Positions 1-8,906 of a stretch of 64,000 nucleotides of DNA are shown in pieces. Source of the stretch: Streptomyces spiroverticillatus (GTDB taxonomy: Bacteria > Actinomycetota > Actinomycetes > Streptomycetales > Streptomycetaceae); the NCBI GenBank assembly GCA_014650415.1, contig BMUX01000002.1:496001-560000 (forward strand). Direction: 5' to 3'. Each line of letters starts with the position of its first letter. The first letter of the stretch is position 1. Position numbers and translations under genes: made by a program. The notes beneath the pieces are model-generated. The model was not told where the DNA came from. It saw only the letters and a program-made list of their open reading frames with translations, and made no database searches.

Positions 1-733
1 CGAATTTACGGTCCGCCTCCAGGGCGAACAGCGCGGCCGCCAGCACCGGGAAGGCGAGCAGGACCAGAACACCGGTCAGCAGCACGTTCCAGGTGAAGAT
101 CGGCATGCGGAACATCGTCATGCCGGGAGCGCGCATGCAGATGATCGTGGTGATGAAGTTGACCGAGCCGAGGATCGTGCCGAAGCCGGAGAAGGCCAGA
201 CCCATGATCCACATGTCGGCGCCGACGCCCGGCGAACGGACCGCGTCCGACAGCGGGGAGTAGGCGAACCAACCGAAGTCGGCCGCACCCTGCGGGGTGA
301 GGAAGCCGGCCACCGCGATGATCGAGCCGAAGAGGTACAGCCAGTACGCGAACATGTTCAGCCGCGGGAACGCCACGTCGGGCGCACCGATCTGCAGCGG
401 CATGATCCAGTTGGCGAATCCGGCGAACAGCGGCGTCGCGAACATCAGCAGCATGATCGTGCCGTGCATCGTGAACGCCTGGTTGAACTGCTCGTTCGAC
501 ATGATCTGCGTGCCGGGACGAGCGAGTTCGGCGCGCATGAAGAGCGCCATGACGCCGCCGATGATGAAGAACACGAACGACGTGATGAGGTACATCGAGC
601 CGATCGTCTTGTGGTCAGTGGTGGTGAGCCACTTGATCACAATGTTTCCCGGCTCCTTGCGCCGCACGGGCAGCTCGTTCTCGTACGAGTCGACTGCTGC
701 CGCGGCACCCTTGGGTTCGTTGAGGATGCTCAC
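1..733 (-). CDS. ctaD: Cytochrome c oxidase subunit I, N-terminal part (cut by window edge)
   Basis: This is the first 244 codons of the heme-copper oxidase catalytic subunit, which reduces O2 at the heme-CuB centre in the cytoplasmic membrane. The N-terminus reads [20 protein letters not shown] and continues into a segment rich in hydrophobic helices, as expected for CtaD. The GTG start overlaps the ctaC stop by 4 bp (GTGA, 730-733), so the two genes are translationally coupled. The C-terminal part, with most heme and CuB ligands, lies outside the window. Identification rests on the N-terminal sequence and on adjacency to ctaC, and is secure. Confidence 0.95.
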   Translation of the reverse strand, partial: MSILNEPKGAAAAVDSYENELPVRRKEPGNIVIKWLTTTDHKTIGSMYLITSFVFFIIGGVMALFMRAELARPGTQIMSNEQFNQAFTMHGTIMLLMFATPLFAGFANWIMPLQIGAPDVAFPRLNMFAYWLYLFGSIIAVAGFLTPQGAADFGWFAYSPLSDAVRSPGVGADMWIMGLAFSGFGTILGSVNFITTIICMRAPGMTMFRMPIFTWNVLLTGVLVLLAFPVLAAALFALEADRKF

Positions 734-1728
734 AGTTTGTTCGTCTCCGCATTCCTGGCCGACTTGGTCAGCTCAATACCGGACGGGATGTATCCGGTCT
801 GGCCCTTCTTCGCCAGGTCCTTGAGGTACTGCTTGTACTCCTCCGGGGAGACGACCTTGACGTTGAAGAGCATCCGGGAGTGGTCCACGCCGCAGAGCTC
901 TGCGCACTTGCCCATGAAGATGCCCTCCTTGTTGGGGGTCACCTCGAAGGCGTTGGTGTGGCCCGGGATGACGTCCTGCTTCATCAGGAACGGCACCACC
1001 CAGAAGGAGTGGATGACGTCGCGCGACGTCAGCACGAACCGGACCTTCTCGCCCTTGGGCAGCACCAGCGTCGGACCCGGGTTCCCGTTCTCGGGGTTCC
1101 GGGTGCCGGGGATGCCGTAGTCGTAGACGCCCTCGGCGCCGTCCGGGAACTGCTTGGTGTAGCGGTCCGGAATCGCGCCGAGTTCCTTGGGAACGCCGGT
1201 CTTGAGGCCGGTCTTGGGGTCCGTCTGCGGACCGGTGGACTTGTTGCCGTCCACGTCCTCGACGTAGTTGAAGCCCCAGCTCCACTGATAGCCGACCACG
1301 TTGACCGTGTGCGTCGGCTTCTCGTCGAGATGCAGGAGCTTCGACTCGTCGCGGGCGGTGAAGTAGAACAGCACCGAGACGATGATGATGGGTGCGACCG
1401 TGTACAGCGCCTCGATGGGCAGGTTGTACCGGGTCTGCGGAGGTACCTCGACCTTGGTGCGGCTGCGCCGGTGGAAGATGACGCTCCACAGGATCAGGCC
1501 CCACACCAGCACGCCCGTGACGAGCGCAGCCGCCCACGAGCCCTGCCAGAGGGAGAGGATTCGCGGCGCCTCTTCCGTTACCGGGGTGGGCATCCCCAGT
1601 CGGGGGAAGTCCTCCCATGTGTACGAGCAACCAGAGGCGGTCGCCAGGACCACGCCCGCGGTCAGCACCTGGAGCAGCTTCCGCCGCATCGGGCGCCGCG
1701 ACGAGCGGTCGGAGCCGTTGGGACTCAC
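730..1728 (-). CDS. ctaC: Cytochrome c oxidase subunit II, CuA protein
   Basis: This 332-residue subunit carries the CuA centre that receives electrons from the cytochrome bc complex and passes them to subunit I. An N-terminal signal ends in the lipobox-like ATASGC, so the mature protein is probably a lipoprotein. Two transmembrane segments follow (about residues 50-72 and 93-115), then an extracellular cupredoxin domain. The CuA ligands are visible as H240, C275, E277, C279, H283 and M286 (the last five within [12 protein letters not shown]). It is first in an operon with ctaD. A GGGTTTGG/CCAAACCC dyad lies about 90 bp upstream. Confidence 0.97.
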   Translation of the reverse strand: MSPNGSDRSSRRPMRRKLLQVLTAGVVLATASGCSYTWEDFPRLGMPTPVTEEAPRILSLWQGSWAAALVTGVLVWGLILWSVIFHRRSRTKVEVPPQTRYNLPIEALYTVAPIIIVSVLFYFTARDESKLLHLDEKPTHTVNVVGYQWSWGFNYVEDVDGNKSTGPQTDPKTGLKTGVPKELGAIPDRYTKQFPDGAEGVYDYGIPGTRNPENGNPGPTLVLPKGEKVRFVLTSRDVIHSFWVVPFLMKQDVIPGHTNAFEVTPNKEGIFMGKCAELCGVDHSRMLFNVKVVSPEEYKQYLKDLAKKGQTGYIPSGIELTKSARNAETNKL

Positions 1729-1813
1729 GTAGCGCCTTCCCGAGAGTCTCGCCCGCGCGTTGTATTGGCTGCGGCCGTCTGTCTAGGTCGGTCGCCGGCC
1801 CTGACGCGGGCAG

Positions 1814-1842
1814 GGGTTTGGATGTTTATGCGGACCAAACCC
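1814..1842. promoter_or_regulatory. Dyad GGGTTTGG-N13-CCAAACCC upstream of ctaC
   Basis: Perfect 8-bp arms lie at 1814-1821 and 1835-1842 with centres 21 bp apart, close to two helical turns. The site sits between the divergent ctaC and cysteine desulfurase genes, about 90 bp from the ctaC start. It could be an operator for respiratory gene control; no regulator is assigned. Confidence 0.4.
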
Positions 1843-2016
1843 TACTGGACGCTATTTGGGGTCGCGCGGGGAGGGTGCCCAACGCGCCGCACCGCTCCCC
1901 GAAGGGGTGGCTCCGGCGCCGCTGCCGGACGGAAGCCGTGCCTCCGCCCGGGAACTGACGGACCCTCCTGAGACGGCGGTACGAGGCCGGCCGCACCCGG
2001 CGGCTAGCGTGGCCGC

Positions 2017-3393
2017 GTGCCCTACTTCGACGCCGCCTCCGCCGCTCCCCTGCACCCCGTCGCCCGCCAGGCGCTGCTTGCCTCCCTGGACGAGGGGTGG
2101 GCCGATCCGGCCCGGCTGTACCGGGAGGGGCGGCGGGCCAGGATGCTCCTGGACGCGGCCCGCGAGGCGGCGGCGGAGTCCGTGGGCTGCCGCCCCGACG
2201 AGCTGGTTTTCACCCCTTCGGGAACGCATGCGGTGCACACGGGAATTGCCGGGGCGCTTGCGGCGCGTCGGCGTGTCGGCCGCCGCCTGGTGCACTCCGC
2301 GGTCGAACACTCCTCCGTGCTCCATTCGGCCGACGCCCATGTGGCGGGCGGCGGGTCGGTGGCCGAGGTGCCGGTGTCGTCGTACGGCGCGGTGGACGCG
2401 GCCGATTTCGTACGGGAAGCGGCGGTGGAGGGGACCGCGCTGGCGTGCCTGCAGTCCGCCAACCACGAGGTCGGCACCCTCCAGCCGGTCGAGGAGGTCG
2501 CACACGCGTGCCGGGAGGCAGGAGTGCCGCTGCTGGTGGACGCGGCGCAGTCGCTGGGGTGGGGGCCGGTGGCGGGGCCGTGGTCGCTGCTGACGGCGAG
2601 CGCGCACAAGTGGGGCGGTCCGGCGGGGGTCGGACTGCTGGCGGTCAGGAAGGGTGTGCGGTTCGCGGCGCAGGGGCCGGCGGACGAGCGGGAGGCGGGG
2701 CGCTCCCCCGGTTTCGTGAACCTGCCCGCCGTGGTGGCGGCCGCCGCGTCGCTGCGGGCGGTGCGGGCCGAGGCGGACGCGGAGGCGGCGCGGCTGCGGG
2801 CGCTGGTGGAGCGGATCCGGGCGGGGGTGCGCGCGGGCGTGCCGGACGTGGAGGTGGTCGGCGACCCGGTGCGCCGGCTGCCGCACCTGGTGACCTTCTC
2901 CTGTCTGTACGTCGACGGGGAGAGCCTGCTGCACGCGCTGGACGCGGAGGGCTTCTCGGTGTCCTCCGGCTCCTCCTGCACGAGCAGCACGCTGACGCCC
3001 AGTCATGTGCTGCGGGCGATGGGGGTGCTCTCGGAGGGGAACGTACGGGTGTCGCTGCCGTGGGGGGCGGCCGAGGAGGACGTGGAGCGGTTCCTGCGCG
3101 TGCTGCCGGATGCGGTGGCAGGGGTACGGGGGGCGCTCGGGGCGCCCACGGAGGCGGGCGGCGGTGTTCCGGCCGGGGACTCGCTCGTGGTGGACGCGCT
3201 CGGGAAGCGGTGCCCGATTCCGGTGATCGAGCTGGCGAAGGTCATCGGTGACGTGCCCGTCGGCGGCACGGTGACCGTGCTCGCCGACGACACGGCGGCC
3301 CGCCTGGACATCCCGGCGTGGTGCGGGATGCGGGGGCAGGAGTACGTGGGCGAGACCGAGGAGGGGCGGTACGTGGTCCGCCGCACCCAGTAG
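2017..3393 (+). CDS. Cysteine desulfurase fused to a TusA-type sulfur carrier domain
   Basis: The protein has 458 residues. Residues 1 to about 370 form a fold-type I PLP cysteine desulfurase (NifS/IscS class): the PLP lysine is K198 in SAHKWGG and the persulfide cysteine is C321 in SSGSSC. Residues about 388-458 form a TusA/SirA-like domain with the sulfur-accepting C399 in KRCPIPVIELAK. The fusion would hand persulfide sulfur from cysteine directly to the TusA-like cysteine. The GTG start is supported by TAGCGT at 2005-2010 only 6 nt upstream, which is typical of a leaderless transcript; no ribosome binding site is present. It is divergent from ctaC. Confidence 0.9.
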   Translation: MPYFDAASAAPLHPVARQALLASLDEGWADPARLYREGRRARMLLDAAREAAAESVGCRPDELVFTPSGTHAVHTGIAGALAARRRVGRRLVHSAVEHSSVLHSADAHVAGGGSVAEVPVSSYGAVDAADFVREAAVEGTALACLQSANHEVGTLQPVEEVAHACREAGVPLLVDAAQSLGWGPVAGPWSLLTASAHKWGGPAGVGLLAVRKGVRFAAQGPADEREAGRSPGFVNLPAVVAAAASLRAVRAEADAEAARLRALVERIRAGVRAGVPDVEVVGDPVRRLPHLVTFSCLYVDGESLLHALDAEGFSVSSGSSCTSSTLTPSHVLRAMGVLSEGNVRVSLPWGAAEEDVERFLRVLPDAVAGVRGALGAPTEAGGGVPAGDSLVVDALGKRCPIPVIELAKVIGDVPVGGTVTVLADDTAARLDIPAWCGMRGQEYVGETEEGRYVVRRTQ

Positions 3394-3442
3394 TCCCCGT
3401 ACCCGGTGGTCCCCCGCTCCCGCCCCCGTACCGGCGGGGCGG

Positions 3443-4417
3443 TCAGCCCAGGTGCTTCTGGACCTCGGTGGCGGCCTCGTCGCCGTACGCCTTGGTGAAG
3501 CGCTCCATGAAGTGGGCGCGGCTCAGGGTGTACTCCTGGGTGCCGAGGGTCTCGATGACCAGGGTGGCGAGCATGCAGCCGACCTGGGCGGCGCGCTCGT
3601 GGTTGATGCCCCAGGACAGGCCCGAGAGGAAGCCGGCGCGGAAGGCGTCGCCGACGCCGGTCGGGTCGACCTTGGCGTCCTCCTCCGGGCAGCCGACCTC
3701 GATCGGCTCCAGGCCGAGCTTCTCGATGCGCACGCCGCGCGAGCCCAGCGTGGTGACGCGGTGGCCGACCTTGGCGAGGATCTCGGCGTCGGTCCAGCCG
3801 GTCTTCGACTCGATGAGGCCCTTTTCGTACTCGTTGGAGAAGAGGTACGTGGCGCCTTCGAGCAGGGTGCGGATGTCGTCGCCGGACATGCGCGCGATCT
3901 GCTGCGAGAAGTCGGCGGCGAAGGGGATGGTGCGCGAGCGGCACTCCTCGGTGTGGCGGAGCATCGCCTCCGGGTCGTCCGCGCCGATCAGGACCAGGTC
4001 CAGGCCGCCCACGCGGTCGGCGACGGACTTCAGCTCGATCTGGCGGGCCTCGCTCATCGCGCCCGTGTAGAAGGAGCCGATCTGGTTGTGGTCGGCGTCC
4101 GTGGTGCACACGAAGCGGGCGGTGTGCAGGACCTCGGAGATGCGGACCGATGCGGTGTCCACGCCGTGCCGGTCGAGCCAGGCGCGGTACTCGTCGAAGT
4201 CGGAGCCGGCCGCGCCGACCAGGATCGGCCTGGTGCCGAGCTGGCCCATGCCGAAGCAGATGTTGGCGCCGACGCCTCCGCGCCGTACGTCGAGGTTGTC
4301 GACGAGGAAGGAGAGGGAGACCGTGTGCAGCTGATCCGCGACCAGCTGGTCGGCGAAACGGCCGGGGAAGGTCATGAGGTGGTCGGTGGCGATGGAGCCG
4401 GTGACTGCGATACGCAC
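3443..4417 (-). CDS. PfkB-family carbohydrate/nucleoside kinase (ribokinase/adenosine kinase type)
   Basis: The protein has 324 residues from the preferred GTG at 4417, which has AGGGAG 10 nt upstream; the open frame extends to 4468 but adds only an untypical tail. It starts VRIAVTGSIATDHLMTFPGRF and contains the substrate-binding GGVGANICFGMGQLG. The C-terminal PfkB signature DPTGVGDAFRAGFLSGLSWG carries the catalytic Asp in the GxGD motif. These mark an ATP-dependent kinase of the ribokinase family. The N-terminal pattern resembles adenosine kinases of actinobacteria, but the substrate cannot be fixed from sequence. The gene is convergent with the desulfurase, with a 49-bp gap. Confidence 0.88.
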   Translation of the reverse strand: MRIAVTGSIATDHLMTFPGRFADQLVADQLHTVSLSFLVDNLDVRRGGVGANICFGMGQLGTRPILVGAAGSDFDEYRAWLDRHGVDTASVRISEVLHTARFVCTTDADHNQIGSFYTGAMSEARQIELKSVADRVGGLDLVLIGADDPEAMLRHTEECRSRTIPFAADFSQQIARMSGDDIRTLLEGATYLFSNEYEKGLIESKTGWTDAEILAKVGHRVTTLGSRGVRIEKLGLEPIEVGCPEEDAKVDPTGVGDAFRAGFLSGLSWGINHERAAQVGCMLATLVIETLGTQEYTLSRAHFMERFTKAYGDEAATEVQKHLG

Positions 4418-4608
4418 GGCGGGGTTGCTCCCTGGGGGGATGACGGTTCGGAGAGGACGACGCTTCACGCTACCGGTTGAGTCCCGCTCGACCGAAGCGG
4501 CAAAACTACCCGATAGTAGGGCTTTTTAGTTGAGGTCGCAGGTGCATACGGTGCGAGGAGTCCGGGGTTTCGCACTTCGGCGGCCCCTTGAGCACGGGAG
4601 TTCCACGT

Positions 4609-4827
4609 ATGCACGAGCAGAGCGTCACGGTCGCTTCCGGCAAGCCCCTCAGCGTCGAGGCCGACGGGGGCTGGGCCCAGTTGCACGGGGACTGCGCGCG
4701 CATGGTGCCGCACTGGGCGGTCCCGGCGACGGTCACCGAGAGCGTTCCCGCGTCCCTGATCCACGGGGTCGTGGTGCCCTCCGCATCGGCCCGGCTGGTG
4801 GGCGCGATGCCCGAGTACGGGGCCTGA
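4609..4827 (+). CDS. Small conserved-looking protein of unknown function
   Basis: This 72-residue protein starts MHEQSVTVASGKPLSVEADG. It has no transmembrane segment or signal peptide and no family I recognise. The ATG at 4609 has GGGAG 8 nt upstream, better than the in-frame ATG at 4588. A TACGGT hexamer at 4548-4553 could be the -10 element. It reads in the same direction as the secreted protein gene 100 bp downstream. Codon use is typical of its neighbours, so I consider it a real gene. Confidence 0.6.
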   Translation: MHEQSVTVASGKPLSVEADGGWAQLHGDCARMVPHWAVPATVTESVPASLIHGVVVPSASARLVGAMPEYGA

Positions 4828-4927
4828 GCGCGCCCCCTGAGGGGAACCGTGCGCGGGTGCGCGCCGTCACACCGGTGTCTCCTGTGAGGGAGGCATCCGG
4901 CAGTGGTGTGCACGAGGGAGCGATCCG

Positions 4928-6388
4928 GTGAGCAGCGAGCAGCAGGCGCAGACAGGTCCCCGGCGGCGGATTCCGCTCGTGACGGCCTCGGTGGCGGTCG
5001 CCGTGCTGCTCGTGGGCGGCGGGGGCGCGTACCTGGCGTCCGCCGCCGGTGACGGCGGCGCACCCAGCAGCCCGGGTGCGCCCGGCGGCTCCCCTCCCCC
5101 GCTGTCCCTGGGCAGCGGTACGGACGCCACTTCCGGCGGTACGGGGTCGGGGCCGGCCGGCATCGCCCCGGGTGAGCCGGACCCGTACGGGCGCGGCCCC
5201 GTCGTCTACCGGGCGACCGGCACCCTGCCGAAGGCCCCCGCGACGGCCCCGGTGTACCGGGCGCAGGGCGCGGTCGGCGCGGACGAGGTGGCCCGCCTCG
5301 CGAAGGCGCTGGGCGTCAAGGGCACGCCGAGGCTCACCGGCGGCTCCTGGCAGGTGGGTGCGCTGCCGGACGGCACCGGGTCACAGCTGCGGGTGACAGA
5401 GCGGGCCCCCGGCACCTGGACCTTCGCCCGGCACTCCCGGCCGAACGGCACCGGCAGCACGGACTGTCTGCGGGGCAAGCAGTGCACGTCGGGGACGCCG
5501 GTGGGCGAGGAGGCGGCGAAGAGGGCCGCCGCCCCGGTGCTCAACGCGCTCGGGCTGGACGGCGCGAAGCTGGACGCCACGCAGGTGCTGGGCGGCTCGC
5601 GGGTGGTCAACGCGGACCCGGTGGTCGGCGGTCTGCCCACGTACGGCTGGACGACCGGCATCCCGGTCGGGCCCGACGGCGACGTGGTGGGCGGCAGCGG
5701 GAACCTGAAGGCGCTGGCCAAGGGCGCCGCGTACCCGGCGATCGGGGCGGACCGGGCGATCGAGCTGCTGAACCGGGTGGCGCGCGGGCCCCGGCCCGGC
5801 ATCGGGGGCTGCGCCGACCCCGTCCCCGTACGGGAGAAGGAGACGCCGGGCGCGACGCCGGAGCCGGGGCCGCCGGTGGGGAAGATCCTGCCGTGCGAGC
5901 CGCGCAAGACCCCGCAGCGGACGGTGAACGTCGCATCCGCAACCTTCGGCCTCGCAGTTCAGTACGCGGACGGGCAGCAGATGCTGGTGCCGTCCTGGCT
6001 GCTGCGGGTGGCGCCGGAGGGCGGCGGGGCGCAGGAGACGGTGACGTATCCGGCGGTGGACCCGAAGTTCCTGAAGGCGCCGGAGCCGCCGAAGCAGGAT
6101 CCGGCCACGCCTGCGCCGGGGACGGTTCCGGACCGGAAGGTCGAGTCGTACACGACGGACGGGAAGAGGCTCACGCTCGGCTTCTGGGGCGGGGTGTGCA
6201 GCGAGTACGCGGCGAAGGCCGTGGAGGACGGCGGTGTGGTGAAGGTGCGGGTGGTGGAGACCAACCCGGACCCGAAGCGGATCTGCATTGCGATCGCGAA
6301 GAAGCTGACGGCTTCGGTGGAGCTGAGCAGGCCGCTCGACGGGCGTCAGGTGGTCGGCGAGGACGGGAAGGCCGTGCCGAAGGGCTGA
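4928..6388 (+). CDS. Membrane-anchored extracytoplasmic protein, unknown function
   Basis: This 486-residue protein has a short basic N-terminus (GPRRR), one hydrophobic segment (about residues 16-36) and then a Gly/Pro/Ser-rich linker, so it is anchored with its bulk outside the cell. The remainder has no recognised catalytic motif. Paired cysteines (DCLRGKQC, GGCADP, CSEY, ICIA) suggest disulfides. The C-terminal region CSEYAAKAVEDGGVVKVRVV looks like a conserved domain. The GTG start has GAGGGAG about 8 nt upstream. A strong terminator follows at 6409-6450. Streptomyces homologues are usually labelled large membrane or hypothetical proteins. Confidence 0.75.
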   Translation: MSSEQQAQTGPRRRIPLVTASVAVAVLLVGGGGAYLASAAGDGGAPSSPGAPGGSPPPLSLGSGTDATSGGTGSGPAGIAPGEPDPYGRGPVVYRATGTLPKAPATAPVYRAQGAVGADEVARLAKALGVKGTPRLTGGSWQVGALPDGTGSQLRVTERAPGTWTFARHSRPNGTGSTDCLRGKQCTSGTPVGEEAAKRAAAPVLNALGLDGAKLDATQVLGGSRVVNADPVVGGLPTYGWTTGIPVGPDGDVVGGSGNLKALAKGAAYPAIGADRAIELLNRVARGPRPGIGGCADPVPVREKETPGATPEPGPPVGKILPCEPRKTPQRTVNVASATFGLAVQYADGQQMLVPSWLLRVAPEGGGAQETVTYPAVDPKFLKAPEPPKQDPATPAPGTVPDRKVESYTTDGKRLTLGFWGGVCSEYAAKAVEDGGVVKVRVVETNPDPKRICIAIAKKLTASVELSRPLDGRQVVGEDGKAVPKG

Positions 6389-6408
6389 GGCCCGGCGCGG
6401 ACATGACG

Positions 6409-6450
6409 AAGGCGGCCGGCGCGGACCGTGAGGTCCGTGCCGGCCGCCTT
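6409..6450. terminator. Bidirectional terminator hairpin
   Basis: A 19-bp stem (6409-6427 with 6432-6450, one mismatch) with a GTGA loop lies between the convergent ends of the membrane-anchored protein gene and erpA. One arm starts AAGGCGGCCGGC and the other ends GCCGGCCGCCTT, so it can end transcription from both sides. Confidence 0.85.
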
Positions 6451-6460
6451 TGCCGTCCTG

Positions 6461-6817
6461 CTAGTTGAACGAGTCGCCGCAGGCGCAGGAGCCCGTGGCG
6501 TTCGGATTGTCGATCGTGAAGCCCTGCTTCTCGATGGTGTCGACGAAGTCGATGGAGGCGCCACCCAGGTACGGGGCACTCATCCGGTCGGTGACGACCT
6601 TCACACCGTCGAAGTCCTTGATGACGTCGCCGTCGAGCGAGCGCTCGTCGAAGAAGAGCTGGTACCGCAGGCCCGAGCAGCCACCGGGCTGCACGGCGAC
6701 GCGGAGCGCCAGGTCGTCGCGACCCTCCTGGTCCAGCAGGGCCTTCACCTTGGCCGCGGCGGCGTCGGACAGGAGAATGCCGTCGCTCACGGTGGTCTTG
6801 TCGTCCTGAACGGACAT
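6461..6817 (-). CDS. erpA: Iron-sulfur cluster insertion protein, A-type carrier (ErpA/IscA family)
   Basis: The protein has 118 residues, typical of the HesB/IscA family. The three cluster-binding cysteines are C47 in GGCSGLRY and C111/C113 in the C-terminal GSCACGDSFN. It carries Fe-S clusters to apo-targets. Clients in this window could include NadA (next gene, divergent) and LipA (62.4 kb), both 4Fe-4S enzymes. The ATG at 6817 has GGGAGA just upstream. The 318-bp gap to nadA holds three related palindromes that could regulate both genes. Confidence 0.93.
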   Translation of the reverse strand: MSVQDDKTTVSDGILLSDAAAAKVKALLDQEGRDDLALRVAVQPGGCSGLRYQLFFDERSLDGDVIKDFDGVKVVTDRMSAPYLGGASIDFVDTIEKQGFTIDNPNATGSCACGDSFN

Positions 6818-7135
6818 CTACATCTCTCCCGGGTTGTACGGACTGCTTGCCGACGGTTGCAACCGGCGGGGCCGCGGATTCATTCCGGGCCTGAGCGTGT
6901 GTGGTGCTTCTTTCATGCTCGCACACCGAAATCCGTGCGGGGCCGGGGTGGTGGGGCGGGAACCCGCCCCACGGGGACCGGGGCCGCCCCACCGGGAATT
7001 CGTCACACCGACGAGATCGGCATCGTCAAACTGACGTGAAGGGATTATCATAGATAACGTCGTTTTGACGAAAAGGCCCTTCGCTCCATCCTCCGGGCCG
7101 CTCTCGCATCTCGCAGAACAGAAAGGGTGCGTGTC
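6818..7135. promoter_or_regulatory. erpA-nadA divergent intergenic region
   Basis: This 318-bp gap contains no gene. The stretch at 7020-7080 is markedly AT-richer than its surroundings. TATCAT (7046-7051) and GATAAC (7053-7058) are candidate -10 elements for nadA. Three CGTC-N5-GACG palindromes occupy 7001-7070. The erpA-proximal half shows nothing further I can name. Confidence 0.6.
7001..7070. promoter_or_regulatory. Three CGTC-N5-GACG operator-like palindromes before nadA
   Basis: Three 13-bp sites share the pattern: CGTCACACCGACG (7001-7013), CGTCAAACTGACG (7024-7036) and CGTCGTTTTGACG (7058-7070). Centre spacings are 23 and 34 bp, about 2.2 and 3.2 helical turns, so all three face nearly the same side of the helix. 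The second and third flank the likely -10 region of nadA. This suggests cooperative binding of a dimeric repressor controlling NAD synthesis or Fe-S supply. Confidence 0.6.
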
Positions 7136-8323
7136 GTGACCACCGCCCAGCCCCGCCAGGCCGTCGAGCTCGACGTCCAGCCCTCCCCCCTCGCCCTGCT
7201 GCTCCTCGGCCGTGAGGCCGACCCCCGGAGCGAGCGCGGTGTGGAGTGCCCCGGCGACCTGCCGTCCCCGTCCGACCCGGACCTGGTGGAGCGCGCCCGC
7301 GCGGCCAAGGAGAAGCTCGGGGACAAGGTCTTCGTCCTCGGCCACCACTACCAGCGCGACGAGGTCATCCAGTTCGCCGACGTGACCGGCGACTCCTTCA
7401 AGCTCGCGCGCGACGCCGCCAACAAGCCGGAGGCGGAGTACATCGTCTTCTGCGGCGTGCACTTCATGGCCGAGTCGGCCGACATCCTCACCTCCGACGA
7501 CCAGAAGGTCGTGCTGCCGGACCTGGCGGCGGGCTGTTCGATGGCCGACATGGCCACCGCCGAGCAGGTCGCGGAGTGCTGGGACGTGATCACGGAGGCG
7601 GGCCTCGCGGACACCGTCGTGCCCGTCTCGTACATGAACTCCTCCGCCGACATCAAGGCCTTCACCGGCAAGCACGGCGGCACCATCTGCACCTCGTCCA
7701 ATGCGAAGAGGGCGCTGGACTGGGCCTTCGAGCAGGGCGAGAAGGTGCTCTTCCTGCCCGACCAGCACCTGGGGCGCAACACCGCCGTCCGCGACATGGG
7801 CATGTCCCTGGACGACTGCGTGCTCTACAACCCGCACAAGCCGAACGGCGGGCTCACCGTCGAGCAGCTGCGCAACGCCAAGATGATCCTGTGGCGCGGG
7901 CACTGCTCGGTGCACGGCCGGTTCTCGCTGGAGTCCGTGGAGGACGTACGGGCGCGGATTCCGGGTGTACGGGTCCTGGTGCACCCGGAGTGCAAGCACG
8001 AGGTCGTCGCGGCGGCGGACGAGGTCGGCTCGACGGAGTACATCATCAAGGCGCTGGACGCGGCCCCGGCCGGTTCGAAGTGGGCGATCGGCACCGAGCT
8101 GAACCTGGTGCGGCGGCTCGCGAACGCGCACCCGGACAAGGAGGTCGTCTTCCTCGACAAGACGGTCTGCTTCTGCTCGACCATGAACCGCATCGACCTC
8201 CCCCACCTGGTGTGGACCCTGGAGTCGCTGGCCGAGGGCAACCTGGTCAACCGGATCGAGGTCGACCGGGAGACGGAGAGCTTCGCGAAGCTGGCGCTGG
8301 AGCGGATGCTGGCGCTCCCGTAG
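7136..8323 (+). CDS. nadA: Quinolinate synthase A
   Basis: This 395-residue 4Fe-4S enzyme condenses iminoaspartate with dihydroxyacetone phosphate to quinolinate, the first committed intermediate of de novo NAD. Recognisable segments are LGHHYQRDEVIQFADVTGDS, CGVHFMAESADIL (C106), ICTSSNAKRALDW (C185), LFLPDQHLGRNTA and the C-terminal CFCSTMNRIDLPH (C345/C347), together supplying the cluster cysteines. I prefer the GTG at 7136 because AAAGGG lies 8 nt upstream; an in-frame GTG at 7127 overlaps that site. No nadB or nadC is adjacent within the window. Confidence 0.95.
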   Translation: MTTAQPRQAVELDVQPSPLALLLLGREADPRSERGVECPGDLPSPSDPDLVERARAAKEKLGDKVFVLGHHYQRDEVIQFADVTGDSFKLARDAANKPEAEYIVFCGVHFMAESADILTSDDQKVVLPDLAAGCSMADMATAEQVAECWDVITEAGLADTVVPVSYMNSSADIKAFTGKHGGTICTSSNAKRALDWAFEQGEKVLFLPDQHLGRNTAVRDMGMSLDDCVLYNPHKPNGGLTVEQLRNAKMILWRGHCSVHGRFSLESVEDVRARIPGVRVLVHPECKHEVVAAADEVGSTEYIIKALDAAPAGSKWAIGTELNLVRRLANAHPDKEVVFLDKTVCFCSTMNRIDLPHLVWTLESLAEGNLVNRIEVDRETESFAKLALERMLALP

Positions 8324-8449
8324 CGGACCGGCGGACCACGGCGTTCCCGTAGCGGTCCGGGGACCGATGAGTTTCGCTGAGGGGAGCAGTCAACCCTTCA
8401 GAACGGCACGACACCGGAAGAAACGAATCGGTCCAAGGAGCGCACCCAG

Positions 8450-8839
8450 ATGCTGTACATGATCCAGATGAACGTCGACGCCGCCGAGTGGGACCGCGTG
8501 ATGTCGGGTTACTCGCAGGAGGACATGCAGGCGATGTTCGCCCACATGGAGGCCCTCAACAACGAGCTGACCTCGGCGGGCGAGATGGTCGAGGCGCGCG
8601 GGCTCGGCGGCCCCTCCCTGGCCAAGACGGTACGGGCAGGATCCGACGGGAGGCCGCAGGTCACCGACGGTCCTGCGCACAAGGGCGGGATCCTCGCCGG
8701 TTACTGGGTCGTGGACGTGAAGAGCGAGGAGCGGGCGTACGAGATCGCCGCGCGCGCCTCCGCGTGTCCCGGCCCCGGCGGCAAGCCGGGCAACGACCCG
8801 GTCGAGGTGCACGCGATCCCGGGTGACCCGACGGCCTGA
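8450..8839 (+). CDS. YciI-family (YCII/DGPF domain) protein
   Basis: This 129-residue single-domain protein starts MLYMIQMNVDAAEWDRVMSG. It has the YCII-family pattern of an N-terminal strand, central helices, the TDGPAHKGGILAGYWVVDVK segment matching the DGPF...GY core, and a C-terminal strand ending VEVHAIPG. In actinobacteria such proteins are often linked to ECF sigma factor systems or have unknown enzymatic roles; neither is shown here. AAGGAG lies 10 nt before the ATG. A 21-bp hairpin follows 12 bp after the stop. Confidence 0.8.
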   Translation: MLYMIQMNVDAAEWDRVMSGYSQEDMQAMFAHMEALNNELTSAGEMVEARGLGGPSLAKTVRAGSDGRPQVTDGPAHKGGILAGYWVVDVKSEERAYEIAARASACPGPGGKPGNDPVEVHAIPGDPTA

Positions 8840-8851
8840 CGGCGGTACGCA

Positions 8852-8894
8852 CATGAGTAAGGGGCGCCCTCCTGGAGGACGCCCCTTACTCATG
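8852..8894. terminator. Bidirectional terminator, 21-bp stem
   Basis: Arms at 8852-8872 and 8874-8894 pair with a single mismatch around one unpaired T. One arm begins CATGAGTAAGGGGCG. It sits between the convergent YciI gene and the RND permease gene and is one of the strongest hairpins in the window. Confidence 0.88.
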
Positions 8895-8906
8895 CTTCAG
8901 GCAGGA

